Below are positions 25,946 through 34,643 of a DNA stretch of 64,000 bases, piece by piece; position 1 is the first letter of the stretch; the number at the start of each line of letters is the position of its first letter. Location of the stretch: assembly GCA_030066685.1 (NCBI GenBank), contig JASJBF010000039.1, positions 1-64,000 on the forward strand. The letters are read 5' to 3'. Source of the DNA: Kiloniellales bacterium. Lineage in GTDB: Bacteria > Pseudomonadota > Alphaproteobacteria > Kiloniellales > JAKSBE01. The translations under genes and the position numbers were made by a program. Under the pieces are notes generated by a model. The model searched no databases, was not told the DNA's origin, and saw nothing but the letters and a program-made list of their open reading frames with translations.

Positions 25946-28288
25946 GTGACACCGGGAATCAGCGCCATTTCCCAGCGCATCTGGGACATGAAGTACCGCC
26001 TGAAGACCCCCGAGGGCCGCGCTGTGGATAAGACCCTCGAGGACAGCTGGCGGCGGGTGGCGGTCGCCCTGGCACAGCCCGAGGCCGAGCCCGAGGCCTG
26101 GGCCGAGCGCTTCTACGAAGCCCTGGTCGACTTCCAGTTCATCCCGGCCGGCCGGATTCTGGCCGGCGCCGGAACCCGGCGCGAGGTCACGCTTTTCAAC
26201 TGCTTCGTGATGGGCCGCGTGCCCGACGACATGGGCGGGATCTTCGAACACTTGAAGGAGGCCGCCCTGACCATGCAGCAGGGCGGCGGCATCGGCTACG
26301 ACTTCTCGACCCTGCGCCCCAAGGGCGCGCCGGTGCGCGGGGTCGGTGCCGACGCCTCGGGCCCGCTCAGCTTCATGGACGTCTGGGACGCGATGTGCCG
26401 GACGATCATGAGCGCCGGCTACCGGCGCGGCGCCATGATGGGCACCCTGCGCTGCGACCACCCCGACATCGAGGCCTTCATCGAGGCCAAGGCCGAGCCC
26501 GGCCGGCTGCGCATGTTCAACCTCTCGATCCTGGTCACCGACGCCTTTATGGAGGCGCTGCGCGAGGACGCGCCCTGGGAGCTGGCCTTCGGCGGCACGA
26601 CCTACAAGGTCGTCCAGGCCCGCGACCTCTGGGACAAGGTCATGCGCGCCACCTACGCCTACGCCGAGCCGGGCGTGATCTTCATCGACCGCATCAACCG
26701 GCGCAACAACCTTTGGTATTGCGAAGAAATAGATGCAACTAATCCATGTGGCGAGCAACCGCTGCCGCCTTACGGGGCCTGCCTGCTGGGCTCGATCAAC
26801 CTGGCGGCGCTGATCGAGGAGCCTTTCGGCCGGAAGGCCCGGATCAACCTCGAACGGCTCGAAGCCCTGGTGCCGCTCGCGGTCCGCATGCTGGACAACG
26901 CCATCGAGGTCTCGCGCTTCCCGCTCGAGGCGCAGCGTCAGGAAGCGCGAGCCAAGCGGCGCATCGGCTTGGGCATCACCGGCCTGGCCGACGCCCTGAT
27001 CCTCTGCGGCCGGCGCTACGGCAGTGCCGAGGCGGTCGAGCTGACCCGGCGCTGGATGGCCGCCCTGCGGCGCAGCGCCTACCTGGCCTCGGCCGAGCTG
27101 GCGGCGGAGAAGGGCGCCTTCCCGCTTTTCGACGTGGAGCCCTTCCTGCAAGGCGAGACCGTCAAGGGCCTCGACAAGGACATCAAGGCGGCGATCGCCG
27201 AAAAGGGGCTGCGCAACGGCCTGATCACCTCGGTCGCGCCGACGGGGACGATCTCGCTGCTCGCCAACAACGTCTCCTCGGGCCTGGAGCCGGTCTACAG
27301 CTTCGACTACACCCGCAACGTCCTGATGCCCGACGGCAGCCGCCAGCGCGAGGAGGTCGTCGACTACGCCTACCGGCTCTACCGCCAGCAGCACGGCGAG
27401 GGCAGCGACCTGACCGAGGCTTTCGTCGATGCCCAGGGCCTCGAGGCGCCGGCCCACGTGGTCATGCAGGCTGCGGTCCAGGACTACGTCGACGCCTCGG
27501 TGTCCAAGACCATCAACGTGCCGGAGGACATGCCCTTCGAGGCTTTCAAGGACGTCTACGCCCAGGCCTACGACCTGGGCTGCAAGGGCTGCACCACCTA
27601 CCGGCCCAACGTGGTCACCGGGGCCGTGCTGGAGACCAGGCCGGAGGCCGCCGAACGACCTGGCGAGCCGACGACCGAGCCGCCCGCCGAGCCCGTGGCG
27701 GCCCAACGCCAGACGCCGCCCGAGGCGGAGACCGGCGCCGGGGTGGTCTACATGACCCAGCCCCTCGACCGCCCAGAGGCCCTGCCCGGGCGGACCTACA
27801 AGCTGCGCTGGCCGGAGAGCGAGCACGCCATCTACGTGACCCTCAACGACGTGGTCCAGGAAGGCCGCCGCCGCCCCTTCGAAATCTTCATCAACTCTAA
27901 GAACATGGAGCACTACGCCTGGACCCTGGCGCTGACCCGGATGATCAGCGCGGTCTTCCGCCGCGGCGGCGACGTCTCCTTCGTGGTCGAGGAGCTCAAG
28001 GCGGTCTTTGACCCGCGCGGCGGCGCCTGGCTGGAAGGCCGCTACGTGCCCTCGCTGCTGGCCGCGATCGGCGCGGTGATCGAGCGGCACATGATCGACA
28101 TCGGCTTCCTCAGCGAAGAGGAGGCGCCGCAGCTCGCCCGTCCGGCCGAGCCGGAGGTGATCAACCTCGGCCCCGCGGGCGAGAGCGCCCGGCCTTTCCG
28201 GCAGTGCCCGAAGTGCGGCGCGGCGGCGCTGGTCCACCAGGAGGGCTGCGACTTCTGCACCTCCTGCGGCTACTCTCGCTGCCTCTAG
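25946..28288 (+). CDS. nrdJ: Adenosylcobalamin-dependent (class II) ribonucleotide reductase
   Basis: 780 residues from the GTG at 25946 (GGTGGAG upstream). Makes deoxyribonucleotides with an AdoCbl-derived radical and needs no oxygen. Seen: ISQRIWDMKYRLKTPEGR, FIPAGRILAGAGTRREVTLF with the first redox Cys following (NCFVMGRVPDD), GGGIGYDFSTLRPKG, and the active-site motif DATNPCGEQPLPPYGACLLG (NxCxE). SVAPTGTISLLANNVSSGLE follows, then KGCTTYRPN. A C-terminal zinc-ribbon tail CPKCGAAALVHQEGCDFCTS completes it. No class I nrdAB is in the window. Its B12 need links it to the adenosyltransferase at 11 kb. I see no cobalamin riboswitch in the 193-base upstream gap. Confidence 0.94.
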   Translation: MTPGISAISQRIWDMKYRLKTPEGRAVDKTLEDSWRRVAVALAQPEAEPEAWAERFYEALVDFQFIPAGRILAGAGTRREVTLFNCFVMGRVPDDMGGIFEHLKEAALTMQQGGGIGYDFSTLRPKGAPVRGVGADASGPLSFMDVWDAMCRTIMSAGYRRGAMMGTLRCDHPDIEAFIEAKAEPGRLRMFNLSILVTDAFMEALREDAPWELAFGGTTYKVVQARDLWDKVMRATYAYAEPGVIFIDRINRRNNLWYCEEIDATNPCGEQPLPPYGACLLGSINLAALIEEPFGRKARINLERLEALVPLAVRMLDNAIEVSRFPLEAQRQEARAKRRIGLGITGLADALILCGRRYGSAEAVELTRRWMAALRRSAYLASAELAAEKGAFPLFDVEPFLQGETVKGLDKDIKAAIAEKGLRNGLITSVAPTGTISLLANNVSSGLEPVYSFDYTRNVLMPDGSRQREEVVDYAYRLYRQQHGEGSDLTEAFVDAQGLEAPAHVVMQAAVQDYVDASVSKTINVPEDMPFEAFKDVYAQAYDLGCKGCTTYRPNVVTGAVLETRPEAAERPGEPTTEPPAEPVAAQRQTPPEAETGAGVVYMTQPLDRPEALPGRTYKLRWPESEHAIYVTLNDVVQEGRRRPFEIFINSKNMEHYAWTLALTRMISAVFRRGGDVSFVVEELKAVFDPRGGAWLEGRYVPSLLAAIGAVIERHMIDIGFLSEEEAPQLARPAEPEVINLGPAGESARPFRQCPKCGAAALVHQEGCDFCTSCGYSRCL

Positions 28289-28305
28289 GCGGCGGGCGGG
28301 TCGCC

Positions 28306-28524
28306 GTGGCAGACCGCAAATGCCTGAGATGCGGCTCCGCCCTGGGCATCGACGACGATCTCTGCCAGGTCTGCGGCGAGCGCAACCCGGTCCGCCATCC
28401 CTGGTACATCTGGCCCCTGGCGGCCGTGATCTTCCTGCTCGCCTTCTACTTCCTGGTCGACGTCGAGGCGCTCCGCGACTACGTGACCCGGCCCCGCGTC
28501 ACCCCGCCCGGCGGCGGCGAGTGA
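28306..28524 (+). CDS. Small zinc-ribbon membrane protein (72 aa)
   Basis: Starts at a GTG 17 bases after nrdJ. The first 27 residues form a zinc ribbon: KCLRCGSALGIDDDLCQVCG (two CxxC pairs). One membrane helix follows (about 34-52, WYIWPLAAVIFLLAFYFLV) and then a short Pro-rich tail. I recognise no named family. It is likely co-transcribed with nrdJ. A longer reading frame from 28204 would overlap nrdJ and is not supported. Confidence 0.65.
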   Translation: MADRKCLRCGSALGIDDDLCQVCGERNPVRHPWYIWPLAAVIFLLAFYFLVDVEALRDYVTRPRVTPPGGGE

Positions 28525-28617
28525 CGCGCGGACGCGCCGCCGACGCAGCGACGGCGTGATCGCCCGCATCGAAAAAACAACTGCAAGTAATTTTACGGAT
28601 AGTTATTTATGAAAACC

Positions 28618-28653
28618 ATGTAAATTATATTTTTTATTTTCTGTTATTTACAT
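28618..28653. promoter_or_regulatory. AT-rich inverted repeat before the AEC transporter
   Basis: ATGTAAAT (28618-28625) and ATTTACAT (28646-28653) are perfect inverted arms separated by 20 very AT-rich bases. The surrounding 28570-28660 stretch is the most AT-rich in this part of the window and must contain the transporter's promoter. The arms may be a regulator's two half-sites. Confidence 0.4.
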
Positions 28654-28713
28654 CATCTTCACGAGGACCTGCGAACATGAGCCCATTCCAAGGTTCGGGG
28701 ATGGGGAATCGCC

Positions 28714-29625
28714 ATGGTCCAAGTCGGGCTCCTGCCGATCTGCATGTTGTTCGGGATCCTGCTGCGCCGCAGCGGCCGGATGAAGACCGACACGCCGTCG
28801 ATCCTCAACGCCTTCATCATCCACGTCTCGCTGCCGGCGGTCACCCTGCTCCACGTCCATGACTTGGTGATGGACGCGAGCCTGGTCTACCCGGTTTCCA
28901 TGGCTTGGATCCTGTTCACCGTCGGCTTGGTGTTCTTCGTCCTGCTCGGCCGCTGGGCGAAGTGGTCGCCGCAGACCATCGGGGCCCTGATCCTCACCGC
29001 GGCGCTGGCCAACACCTCCTTCCTCGGCCTGCCCATGATCGGCGCCTTCTACGGCAACAGCCAGGGCGAGCTTGGGCTCGGCATCCTGATCGACCAGCTC
29101 GGCACCTACATGGTTCTCTCGACCCTCGGCATCATGGTCGCCGCGGTCTGCTCCCAGGGCAGCTTCTCCCCGATCGGGATTGCGAAGAAGATCGTGACCT
29201 TCACGCCGCTGCACGCGCTCCTGCTGGCCTACCTGCTGCGGCCCTACGACTATCCGGCGGCGGTCGTCGTCCTGCTGGAGATCCTGGGCGCCACCCTGAC
29301 GCCCTTGGCCCTGATCTCGATCGGCCTGCAGCTCCAATTCGCCGAGCTCAAGGGCAAGCTGGCGCCCCTGGCCACCGGCCTCGGCTTCAAGCTGCTGCTC
29401 GGCCCGGCCCTGATCCTGGTCCTGCTGACCGAGGTGCTAGGCGTCGGCGGGCGGGTCGCCCAGATCACCGTCTTCGAGGCGGCGATGGGCCCCCAGATCG
29501 GCGGCTCGATCGTCGCCCTCAAACACGGGCTCGACCGGCCCCTGGTGATCCTGATGGTCGGAATCGGGATTCCCCTGTCCTTCGCCACCCTGCCCCTCTG
29601 GTGGTTCCTGCTCCAGGGCGTCTGA
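28714..29625 (+). CDS. AEC family (auxin-efflux-carrier type) transporter
   Basis: 303 residues with about nine or ten hydrophobic helices in two halves, as in the AEC/BART superfamily of secondary carriers (malonate, malate and other carboxylates in bacteria). Seen: PICMLFGILLRRSGRM, NAFIIHVSLPAVTLLHVHD, TAALANTSFLGLPMIGAFYG, GATLTPLALISIGLQLQFAE and FEAAMGPQIGGSIVALKHGL. The half-repeat centres (ANTSFLGLP and MGPQIGGSI) are family hallmarks. Substrate unknown. It is monocistronic, behind an AT-rich promoter. Confidence 0.9.
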   Translation: MVQVGLLPICMLFGILLRRSGRMKTDTPSILNAFIIHVSLPAVTLLHVHDLVMDASLVYPVSMAWILFTVGLVFFVLLGRWAKWSPQTIGALILTAALANTSFLGLPMIGAFYGNSQGELGLGILIDQLGTYMVLSTLGIMVAAVCSQGSFSPIGIAKKIVTFTPLHALLLAYLLRPYDYPAAVVVLLEILGATLTPLALISIGLQLQFAELKGKLAPLATGLGFKLLLGPALILVLLTEVLGVGGRVAQITVFEAAMGPQIGGSIVALKHGLDRPLVILMVGIGIPLSFATLPLWWFLLQGV

Positions 29626-29632
29626 CCGGCGT

Positions 29633-30244
29633 TCAGTCGCAGCGTCCCCGCACCACGCGCAGCAGGCGCAGCAGCGAGCCCGGGTGGATGCCCAGGGCCT
29701 CCATGTGGCGGACCGTGTTCTCCAGGTACTCGCCGCAGGGGCCGCGTTCCCCGAAGCCCTGGACGATCAGGTCCGCGGTCTCCTCGACCCCGAGCCGCCC
29801 GGTGTACTGCGGATGCGCGGGGTCGACTACGAAGGTGGCGGCCTCGATCGTCCCCGCCTCGGTCTCGAGGTTGAGCCAGCGCGGGATGTAGACCCCGGTG
29901 ATCATCTCGCGCTCATAGAGATAGTCCATCACCGCCTCGCCCTCCGCGGAAGGCACCCGGTAGGCCAGGCCGGTGCAGGACCCGCCGCGGTCGAGGCCGA
30001 GCACCAGGCCCGGCCGTTCCGGCGTGCCGCGGTAGCGCAGGGAATAGACGCAGAAGCGGCGGTGGAAGCCGTGCAGGCGGGCGCGGCGCACCTCGAGGTG
30101 CGGAAAGCCCGGATGCCACATCAGCGAGCCGTAGCCGAAGACCCAGAAATCGCCGGTCGCCGGCGGCGTCATCCGCGGCCGCTCGACCACGATCAGCTCG
30201 CGCGGCGCGAGATGTTCTTTCTGCCTGCCATCCGGCGCGGTCAT
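29633..30244 (-). CDS. ChaC-type gamma-glutamylcyclotransferase
   Basis: 203 residues, or 179 from the ATG at 30172. ChaC enzymes split glutathione into 5-oxoproline and Cys-Gly. Seen: WVFGYGSLMWHPGFPHLEV (the glycine-rich substrate loop), RYRGTPERPGLVLGLDRGGS, GEAVMDYLYEREMITGVYIP carrying the catalytic Glu, and QYTGRLGVEETADLI. The alternative start drops an Arg-rich leader that is not family-like. It is convergent with the AEC gene and divergent from DUF2125 across a family A repeat. Confidence 0.9.
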   Translation of the reverse strand: MTAPDGRQKEHLAPRELIVVERPRMTPPATGDFWVFGYGSLMWHPGFPHLEVRRARLHGFHRRFCVYSLRYRGTPERPGLVLGLDRGGSCTGLAYRVPSAEGEAVMDYLYEREMITGVYIPRWLNLETEAGTIEAATFVVDPAHPQYTGRLGVEETADLIVQGFGERGPCGEYLENTVRHMEALGIHPGSLLRLLRVVRGRCD

Positions 30245-30296
30245 CCGCCGCCTGCTCCCTGTTCAGGTTTCCAAGCCTCGTCCGTGCCTGGGGCTT

Positions 30297-30429
30297 CCCC
30301 TCACCCAGTTCCGGCTAAGGCTCGGCCTCAGGCCTCGCCAAGCCTTCACATCCCGCGCGAAGCGCCGCGCACACGCCCCCGGAGGAGAGGAAGGCGCCCG
30401 CCGCCGAAAGGCGGTGGGAGGGTGAGGGG
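30297..30429. repeat. Intergenic palindromic repeat, family A copy 4 (with insert)
   Basis: Reverse orientation: begins CCCCTCACCCAGTTCCGGCT and ends GGTGGGAGGGTGAGGGG. Compared with the 107-base copies it carries an extra GC-rich stretch around GCGCGAAGCGCCGCGC, shared with copy 6 and with the family E element at 37.7 kb. Confidence 0.75.
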
Positions 30430-30530
30430 CCCGACCGGCACGGCGTCGGACCCGGGCCCAAGGCGATCATATTGCCGCCCCGGCAAACGGCAAGCGGGAC
30501 AAGCGGCGGCGAAGGCACTACATCTTCGTC

Positions 30531-31571
30531 ATGCCGCGTTCCGCGAAGCTCGCCCTGCTGTTCCTCCTTCTGCTGCCGCTGCTCGGGGTGCCGGCGGCCT
30601 GGGTCCTGTCCGGTGCCGTGCTGCGGCACAGCTTCGAGGCCTGGGTCCAGGACCGGCGCGAGGACGGCTACGCCCTGCGCTACGCCGAGCCCGAGCTGGC
30701 CGGCTTTCCCTTCGGCCTCGACGTCCGGATCGACGATCCCAGCGTCGAGTCGCCTGAGGGCTGGCAATGGCGCGGCCCGGCCCTGACCGGCGGCGCCACG
30801 CTCTGGGACCCGCTCACCCTGGCCCTCCAGGCACCGGGGCGGCACCTTGTCGACTGGGGCCCGCGAGAGGGGCGCCTGTCGCTGCGGCTCGACGCCGCCA
30901 AGGCCTCTGGAACGGCGGCGCTGGCCCTCGACGGCCGCCTGCGGCGGGCCGATGCGGCCCTGCACGAGATCTTGGCGGAAGGCCCCCTGCCCGGTCCGGT
31001 GCAGATCGAACGCCTGGACCTGGTCTATCGGGACCGAGACGAGGAGGACCCGACCGGCGAAGTCCGGGAGGGCGGCCCCAGGCCGCCCGGCGACCTTCTG
31101 ATGACCGTCCTCGGCGTCGATCTGCCGCCGGGGCTCGCGTTGCCGCTTGGCCCCAGGGTCGAGCTCTTCCTGGTCGAGGGCCGGCTCGAGGGACCGCTGC
31201 CGGCCGAGGCCAGCCGGCGGTCGCTGGCCCTCTGGCGCGATGCCGGCGGCCTGCTCGACATCCACCGCCTGGAGCTGCGCTGGGGCCCGCTGCAGCTCGA
31301 AGCCGAGGGCCAGCTCGCCCTGGACCGCGAGCTGCGGCCGACCGGTCAGCTGACCTCCAACCTGCGCGGCGGCGCCGACCTGGTCGACCACCTGGCCGAG
31401 CGCAAGATGATCGCCGAGCGCGCCGCCGGCGCCCTCAAGCTGGCCTTCTTCGCGCTCTCCCGCAGCGCCGAGGACGGCGGACCGCCGGTCGTCGAGCTGC
31501 CGGTCAATCTGAAGGACGGCCTGCTGTACCTGGGCCCGGTGGCGTTGTTCCGGCTGCGTCCGGTTCTCTAG
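30531..31571 (+). CDS. DUF2125 family protein
   Basis: 346 residues. An N-terminal hydrophobic segment (about residues 6-28) looks like a signal or membrane anchor. The rest is an extended beta-rich domain: YALRYAEPELAGFPFGLDVR, WRGPALTGGATLWDPLTLAL and LDIHRLELRWGPLQLEAEGQ. DUF2125 proteins are periplasmic-side proteins of alphaproteobacteria with no assigned function, reminiscent of AsmA-like lipid-handling proteins. Its last 68 bases overlap the convergent prephenate dehydrogenase gene. Confidence 0.85.
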   Translation: MPRSAKLALLFLLLLPLLGVPAAWVLSGAVLRHSFEAWVQDRREDGYALRYAEPELAGFPFGLDVRIDDPSVESPEGWQWRGPALTGGATLWDPLTLALQAPGRHLVDWGPREGRLSLRLDAAKASGTAALALDGRLRRADAALHEILAEGPLPGPVQIERLDLVYRDRDEEDPTGEVREGGPRPPGDLLMTVLGVDLPPGLALPLGPRVELFLVEGRLEGPLPAEASRRSLALWRDAGGLLDIHRLELRWGPLQLEAEGQLALDRELRPTGQLTSNLRGGADLVDHLAERKMIAERAAGALKLAFFALSRSAEDGGPPVVELPVNLKDGLLYLGPVALFRLRPVL

Positions 31572-32466
31572 GATCGAAGCTGCCGGCCTGGTGCGCCTCG
31601 ACGACCTCGTCGCGGATCTTCCGGGTCCGGCGAAACAGGGTTTCGAGGGTCTCGCCCTCGCCCCAGCGAATTGCCCGCTGCAACGCGGTCAGGTCCTCCG
31701 AGAAGCGTTGCAGGGTCTCCAGCACCGCCTCGCGGTTGTTGAGGAAGATGTCGCGCCACATGATCGGATCGGAACCGGCGATCCGGGTGAAGTCGCGGAA
31801 GCCGCTGGCGGAGAACTTGACGACCTCGGCCTGGGTGCTGGTCTCCAGGTCGGTCGCCGTGCCGACGATGGTGTAAGCGATGATGTGCGGCAGGTGCGAA
31901 GTCATGGCCAGGACCTTGTCGTGGTGGCCGGCCTCCATGATCTCGACATCGCTGCCGCAGGCACGCCACAGGCCGGCGACCCGCTCGACCGCCTGCTCGT
32001 CGGTGCCGGGCGGCGGAGTCAGGATGCACCAGCGGCTTTCGAAGAGCTCTGCGAAGCCCGCTGCCGGCCCGGAGTGCTCCGTGCCGGCGATGGGATGGCC
32101 GGGCACGAAGTGCACGCCCTCGGGCAGCACCGGGCCCAGATCGCGGATCACCGCCTGCTTGACCGAGCCGACGTCGGTGACGATGGCACCCCGTTTCAGG
32201 CGCGGCGCAATGGCCTCGGCGATCGCGGCGTAGGTGCCGATCGGAGTGCAGACGACGACCAGGTCGGCGTCCTCGACCGCGTCGCCGGCCGCGGCGTGGA
32301 CGCTGTCGGCCAGGCCCAGCGCCATGACCGTGTCGCGGCTGGCCTGGCTCTGAGCGCAGCCGGCGATCCGCTTCGCCAGCCCTTTACGGCGCAGGACGTG
32401 GGCCAGGGAGGAGCCGATCAGGCCGACGCCGATCAGGGCGACCTTTTCAAAGGGCCGGAAGGTCAT
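31504..32466 (-). CDS. tyrC: Prephenate/arogenate dehydrogenase
   Basis: 320 residues. Oxidative decarboxylation in tyrosine synthesis. Seen: the NAD(P)-binding KVALIGVGLIGSSLAHVLRR, LVVVCTPIGTYAAIAEAI, DVGSVKQAVIRDL, FVPGHPIAGTEHSGPAAGF with the active-site His, and MTSHLPHIIAYTIVGTA. The ATG at 32466 overlaps the hisC stop. The C-terminal 20 or so residues are Pro/Gly-rich and extend into the convergent DUF2125 gene. The neighbouring chorismate mutase and hisC genes support a Tyr/Phe role. Confidence 0.93.
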   Translation of the reverse strand: MTFRPFEKVALIGVGLIGSSLAHVLRRKGLAKRIAGCAQSQASRDTVMALGLADSVHAAAGDAVEDADLVVVCTPIGTYAAIAEAIAPRLKRGAIVTDVGSVKQAVIRDLGPVLPEGVHFVPGHPIAGTEHSGPAAGFAELFESRWCILTPPPGTDEQAVERVAGLWRACGSDVEIMEAGHHDKVLAMTSHLPHIIAYTIVGTATDLETSTQAEVVKFSASGFRDFTRIAGSDPIMWRDIFLNNREAVLETLQRFSEDLTALQRAIRWGEGETLETLFRRTRKIRDEVVEAHQAGSFDPREPDAAGTTPPGPGTAGRPSD

Positions 32467-33548
32467 GCCAGGAAGCGCCGCAGGGCCTCGACCGCGGCCC
32501 GGTTCTCGGCCTCGGTCCCGACCGACATGCGCAGGCAGTCGGGCAGGCCGTAGGCCGCCATACCGCGCAGCAGGACGCCCTCCTCCTTCAGCGCCGCTAG
32601 GGCGTCGGGCGCGCTCCGCCCTGGCACGTCGGAGAACTGGATCAGCAGGAAGTTGCCCAGGCTGGGCGTGATCTCCAGGCCCAGGCCGCGCAGGTTCTCC
32701 ATCAGCCAGGCCCGCCAGGTCTCGTTGTGCGCGCGCGAGCGGGCCACGTGGTCCTGGTCCCCGACCGCGGCAAGGCCGGCGACCTGGGCGGTCCGGGTCA
32801 CGTTGAAGGGCGCGCGCACCCGGTTGAGTACGTCGGCCACCGCCAGCGGGCAATAGGCCCAGCCCAGGCGCAGGGCCGCCAAGCCGTATATCTTGGAGAA
32901 GGTGCGGGTCATCACGACGTTGTCCTGCGCCGCGACCAGGGCCCGGCCGTCCTCGTAGTCCGGCGCGGTGACGTACTCGGCATAGGCCGCGTCGATGACC
33001 AGCAGCACCTCCGGCGGCAGCCCGGCGTGCAGGCGCCGCAGCGCCTCGGCAGGCAGGTAGGTGCCCGTCGGGTTGTTGGGGTTGGCCAGGAACAAGAGCC
33101 GCGTCCTTTCGGTCACCTTGGCCAGCAGGGCGTCGATGTCGGCGGTCAGGTTGGCCTCCCGCGCCGTGACCGGGGTCGCCCCCGCGCTCTTCGCCGCGAT
33201 GCCGTACATCAGGAAGCCGTGGGCGCTGTAGAGCACCTCGTCGCCCGGACCGGCGTAGGCGCGGACCAGAAGGCCGATCAGTTCGTCGGAGCCGGCGCCG
33301 CAGACGATCTGCGCCGGGTCCAGGTCGTGGAGCGCGCCCAGCGCGGCGCGCAGCTCGGCCGAGGCGCCGTCCGGGTAGCGGTGCAGCTCCGGGCCCGCGG
33401 CCGCGTAGGCCGCGACGGCCTCTGGGCTGGGCCCCAGAGGATTCTCGTTGGAGGCCAGGCGCAAAGGCGGCTTGCCGCCGGGCGCCTTGGATTCGCCGCC
33501 GACGTAGGGCTGGACCTCGAGGATTCCCGGCCGCGGCCGCGGGCTCAT
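32463..33548 (-). CDS. hisC: Histidinol-phosphate/aromatic aminotransferase
   Basis: 361 residues, fold-type I PLP aminotransferase. Seen: LRLASNENPLGPSPEAVAAY, IVCGAGSDELIGLLVRAY, LFLANPNNPTGTYLPAEAL, VIDAAYAEYV, and TRTFSKIYGLAALRLGWAY with the PLP Lys. In bacteria this enzyme often also transaminates aromatic keto acids. Its place between chorismate mutase and prephenate dehydrogenase fits that. Four-base overlaps on both sides show one operon. Confidence 0.92.
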   Translation of the reverse strand: MSPRPRPGILEVQPYVGGESKAPGGKPPLRLASNENPLGPSPEAVAAYAAAGPELHRYPDGASAELRAALGALHDLDPAQIVCGAGSDELIGLLVRAYAGPGDEVLYSAHGFLMYGIAAKSAGATPVTAREANLTADIDALLAKVTERTRLLFLANPNNPTGTYLPAEALRRLHAGLPPEVLLVIDAAYAEYVTAPDYEDGRALVAAQDNVVMTRTFSKIYGLAALRLGWAYCPLAVADVLNRVRAPFNVTRTAQVAGLAAVGDQDHVARSRAHNETWRAWLMENLRGLGLEITPSLGNFLLIQFSDVPGRSAPDALAALKEEGVLLRGMAAYGLPDCLRMSVGTEAENRAAVEALRRFLA

Positions 33549-34441
33549 TGCGCGGCCTCCTGCACCGGCGCCAGTTCGGCCAGGCTCAAGGGCGCGGCGT
33601 AGCCGCCGATCGGACAGATCTGCAGCAGCGCCTCCTCGCCGACCGCGCGCAGCCGTTCGATCTCGGTCCCGGAAGCGCCGAAGCAGCCCTCGACCTCGAC
33701 CAGGTGCAGCCAGCGCGCGCCGCCTTCGGAGCGGCTCTGCAGGTCGAGCACGACCAGGCCGGCGCTGGCCAGCAGGTCGCGCAGGCGGCTGCGCGACAGC
33801 TCGGTCCCAGATTCCATCACGAAGAAGCTGCGGTCGCAGCCGCTGTCGGCGGGGTCGAGCAGCCCCAAAGCCAAAGCCCCCGCGACACCGAAACGGTCGA
33901 CGGGGGCTTCCATGAAAGGCAGGCGGGCGATGATCCGCGGCACGCTGTCTCCCTGGCGGGCGAGGCTCGGCCACCAGGGCTGGGCCTCGTCGGCCTCGGG
34001 CAGGGGCAGGACCCCCAGGGTGCCGTCGTCCTGGGCCACCGCCTTGATCACCTGGGCGCTGCTGCCGACCGCCTGGATCGGCGTCTGAGAGCCGAAGTGC
34101 TCGGCCGCCAGGCGGCAGAGTCCGTCGTTGCCGCCCGCCGCCTGCACCACGACCTGGAGCGGCCCCTGGAGCCCGATCACCGCCGAGAAGAGCTCGCGCC
34201 AGAGGCGGACCAGCACCGCCTTGGGCAGCGGCCCGTGGTGCCGGCGCAGCAGGCGGCGCAGGACCTCGGCCTCGCGGCCCGGGCGGATCCGGGCGCGCCC
34301 GCCCTGCTTGGCAGCACCGGCCTGGCGCGCCACCTCGATCCGCTGAATCAGCAGGTCCTGCAGCGCCTCGTCGATCTCGTCGATGCGCCGCCGCAGGTCT
34401 TCCAGCGATGGCCGATCCCCCGCCATGAGCCGCCCCGTCAA
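33545..34441 (-). CDS. Chorismate mutase with prephenate-dehydratase-like C-terminus
   Basis: 298 residues, or 293 from the ATG at 34426. Residues about 12-95 are an AroQ chorismate mutase: DLRRRIDEIDEALQDLLIQR, EVARQAGAAKQGG and a closing LVRLWRELFSAVI. The C-terminal 200 residues align loosely with prephenate dehydratase plus ACT layout (VVQAAGGNDGLCRLAAEHFG, DRSFFVMESGTELSRSRLRD, GGARWLHLVEVEG), but the catalytic Thr-Arg-Phe motif of dehydratases is not visible. The C-terminus is probably regulatory or degenerate. First gene of the aromatic/His operon. Confidence 0.82.
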   Translation of the reverse strand: MTGRLMAGDRPSLEDLRRRIDEIDEALQDLLIQRIEVARQAGAAKQGGRARIRPGREAEVLRRLLRRHHGPLPKAVLVRLWRELFSAVIGLQGPLQVVVQAAGGNDGLCRLAAEHFGSQTPIQAVGSSAQVIKAVAQDDGTLGVLPLPEADEAQPWWPSLARQGDSVPRIIARLPFMEAPVDRFGVAGALALGLLDPADSGCDRSFFVMESGTELSRSRLRDLLASAGLVVLDLQSRSEGGARWLHLVEVEGCFGASGTEIERLRAVGEEALLQICPIGGYAAPLSLAELAPVQEAAQ

Positions 34442-34460
34442 TCCTCCGCCACAAGGGCCC

Positions 34461-34502
34461 TAGAGCAGCCTGCGCTCACGCGAACGCCGACAAGCTGCTC
34501 TA
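34461..34502. repeat. Inverted repeat upstream of the chorismate mutase gene
   Basis: TAGAGCAGC (34461-34469) and GCTGCTCTA (34494-34502) are perfect nine-base arms. The TAGAGCA start recurs at 38446 next to a CAATCGG/CCGATTG hairpin, so this is probably another dispersed repeat family rather than an operator. Confidence 0.55.
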
Positions 34503-34643
34503 TCCCTGTGAAGTAGATCAAACCATCTGCGCTCGAACGAGCGCGGTTCGGTCTAGTGATAGTGAGAGGCCGGAGGAAAAGCAAAGAAAACCGCAGGGAT
34601 CTGAGGGCGCCGCCGGGCCGGCTGCCGAGGCCTCGCGGGCGCC

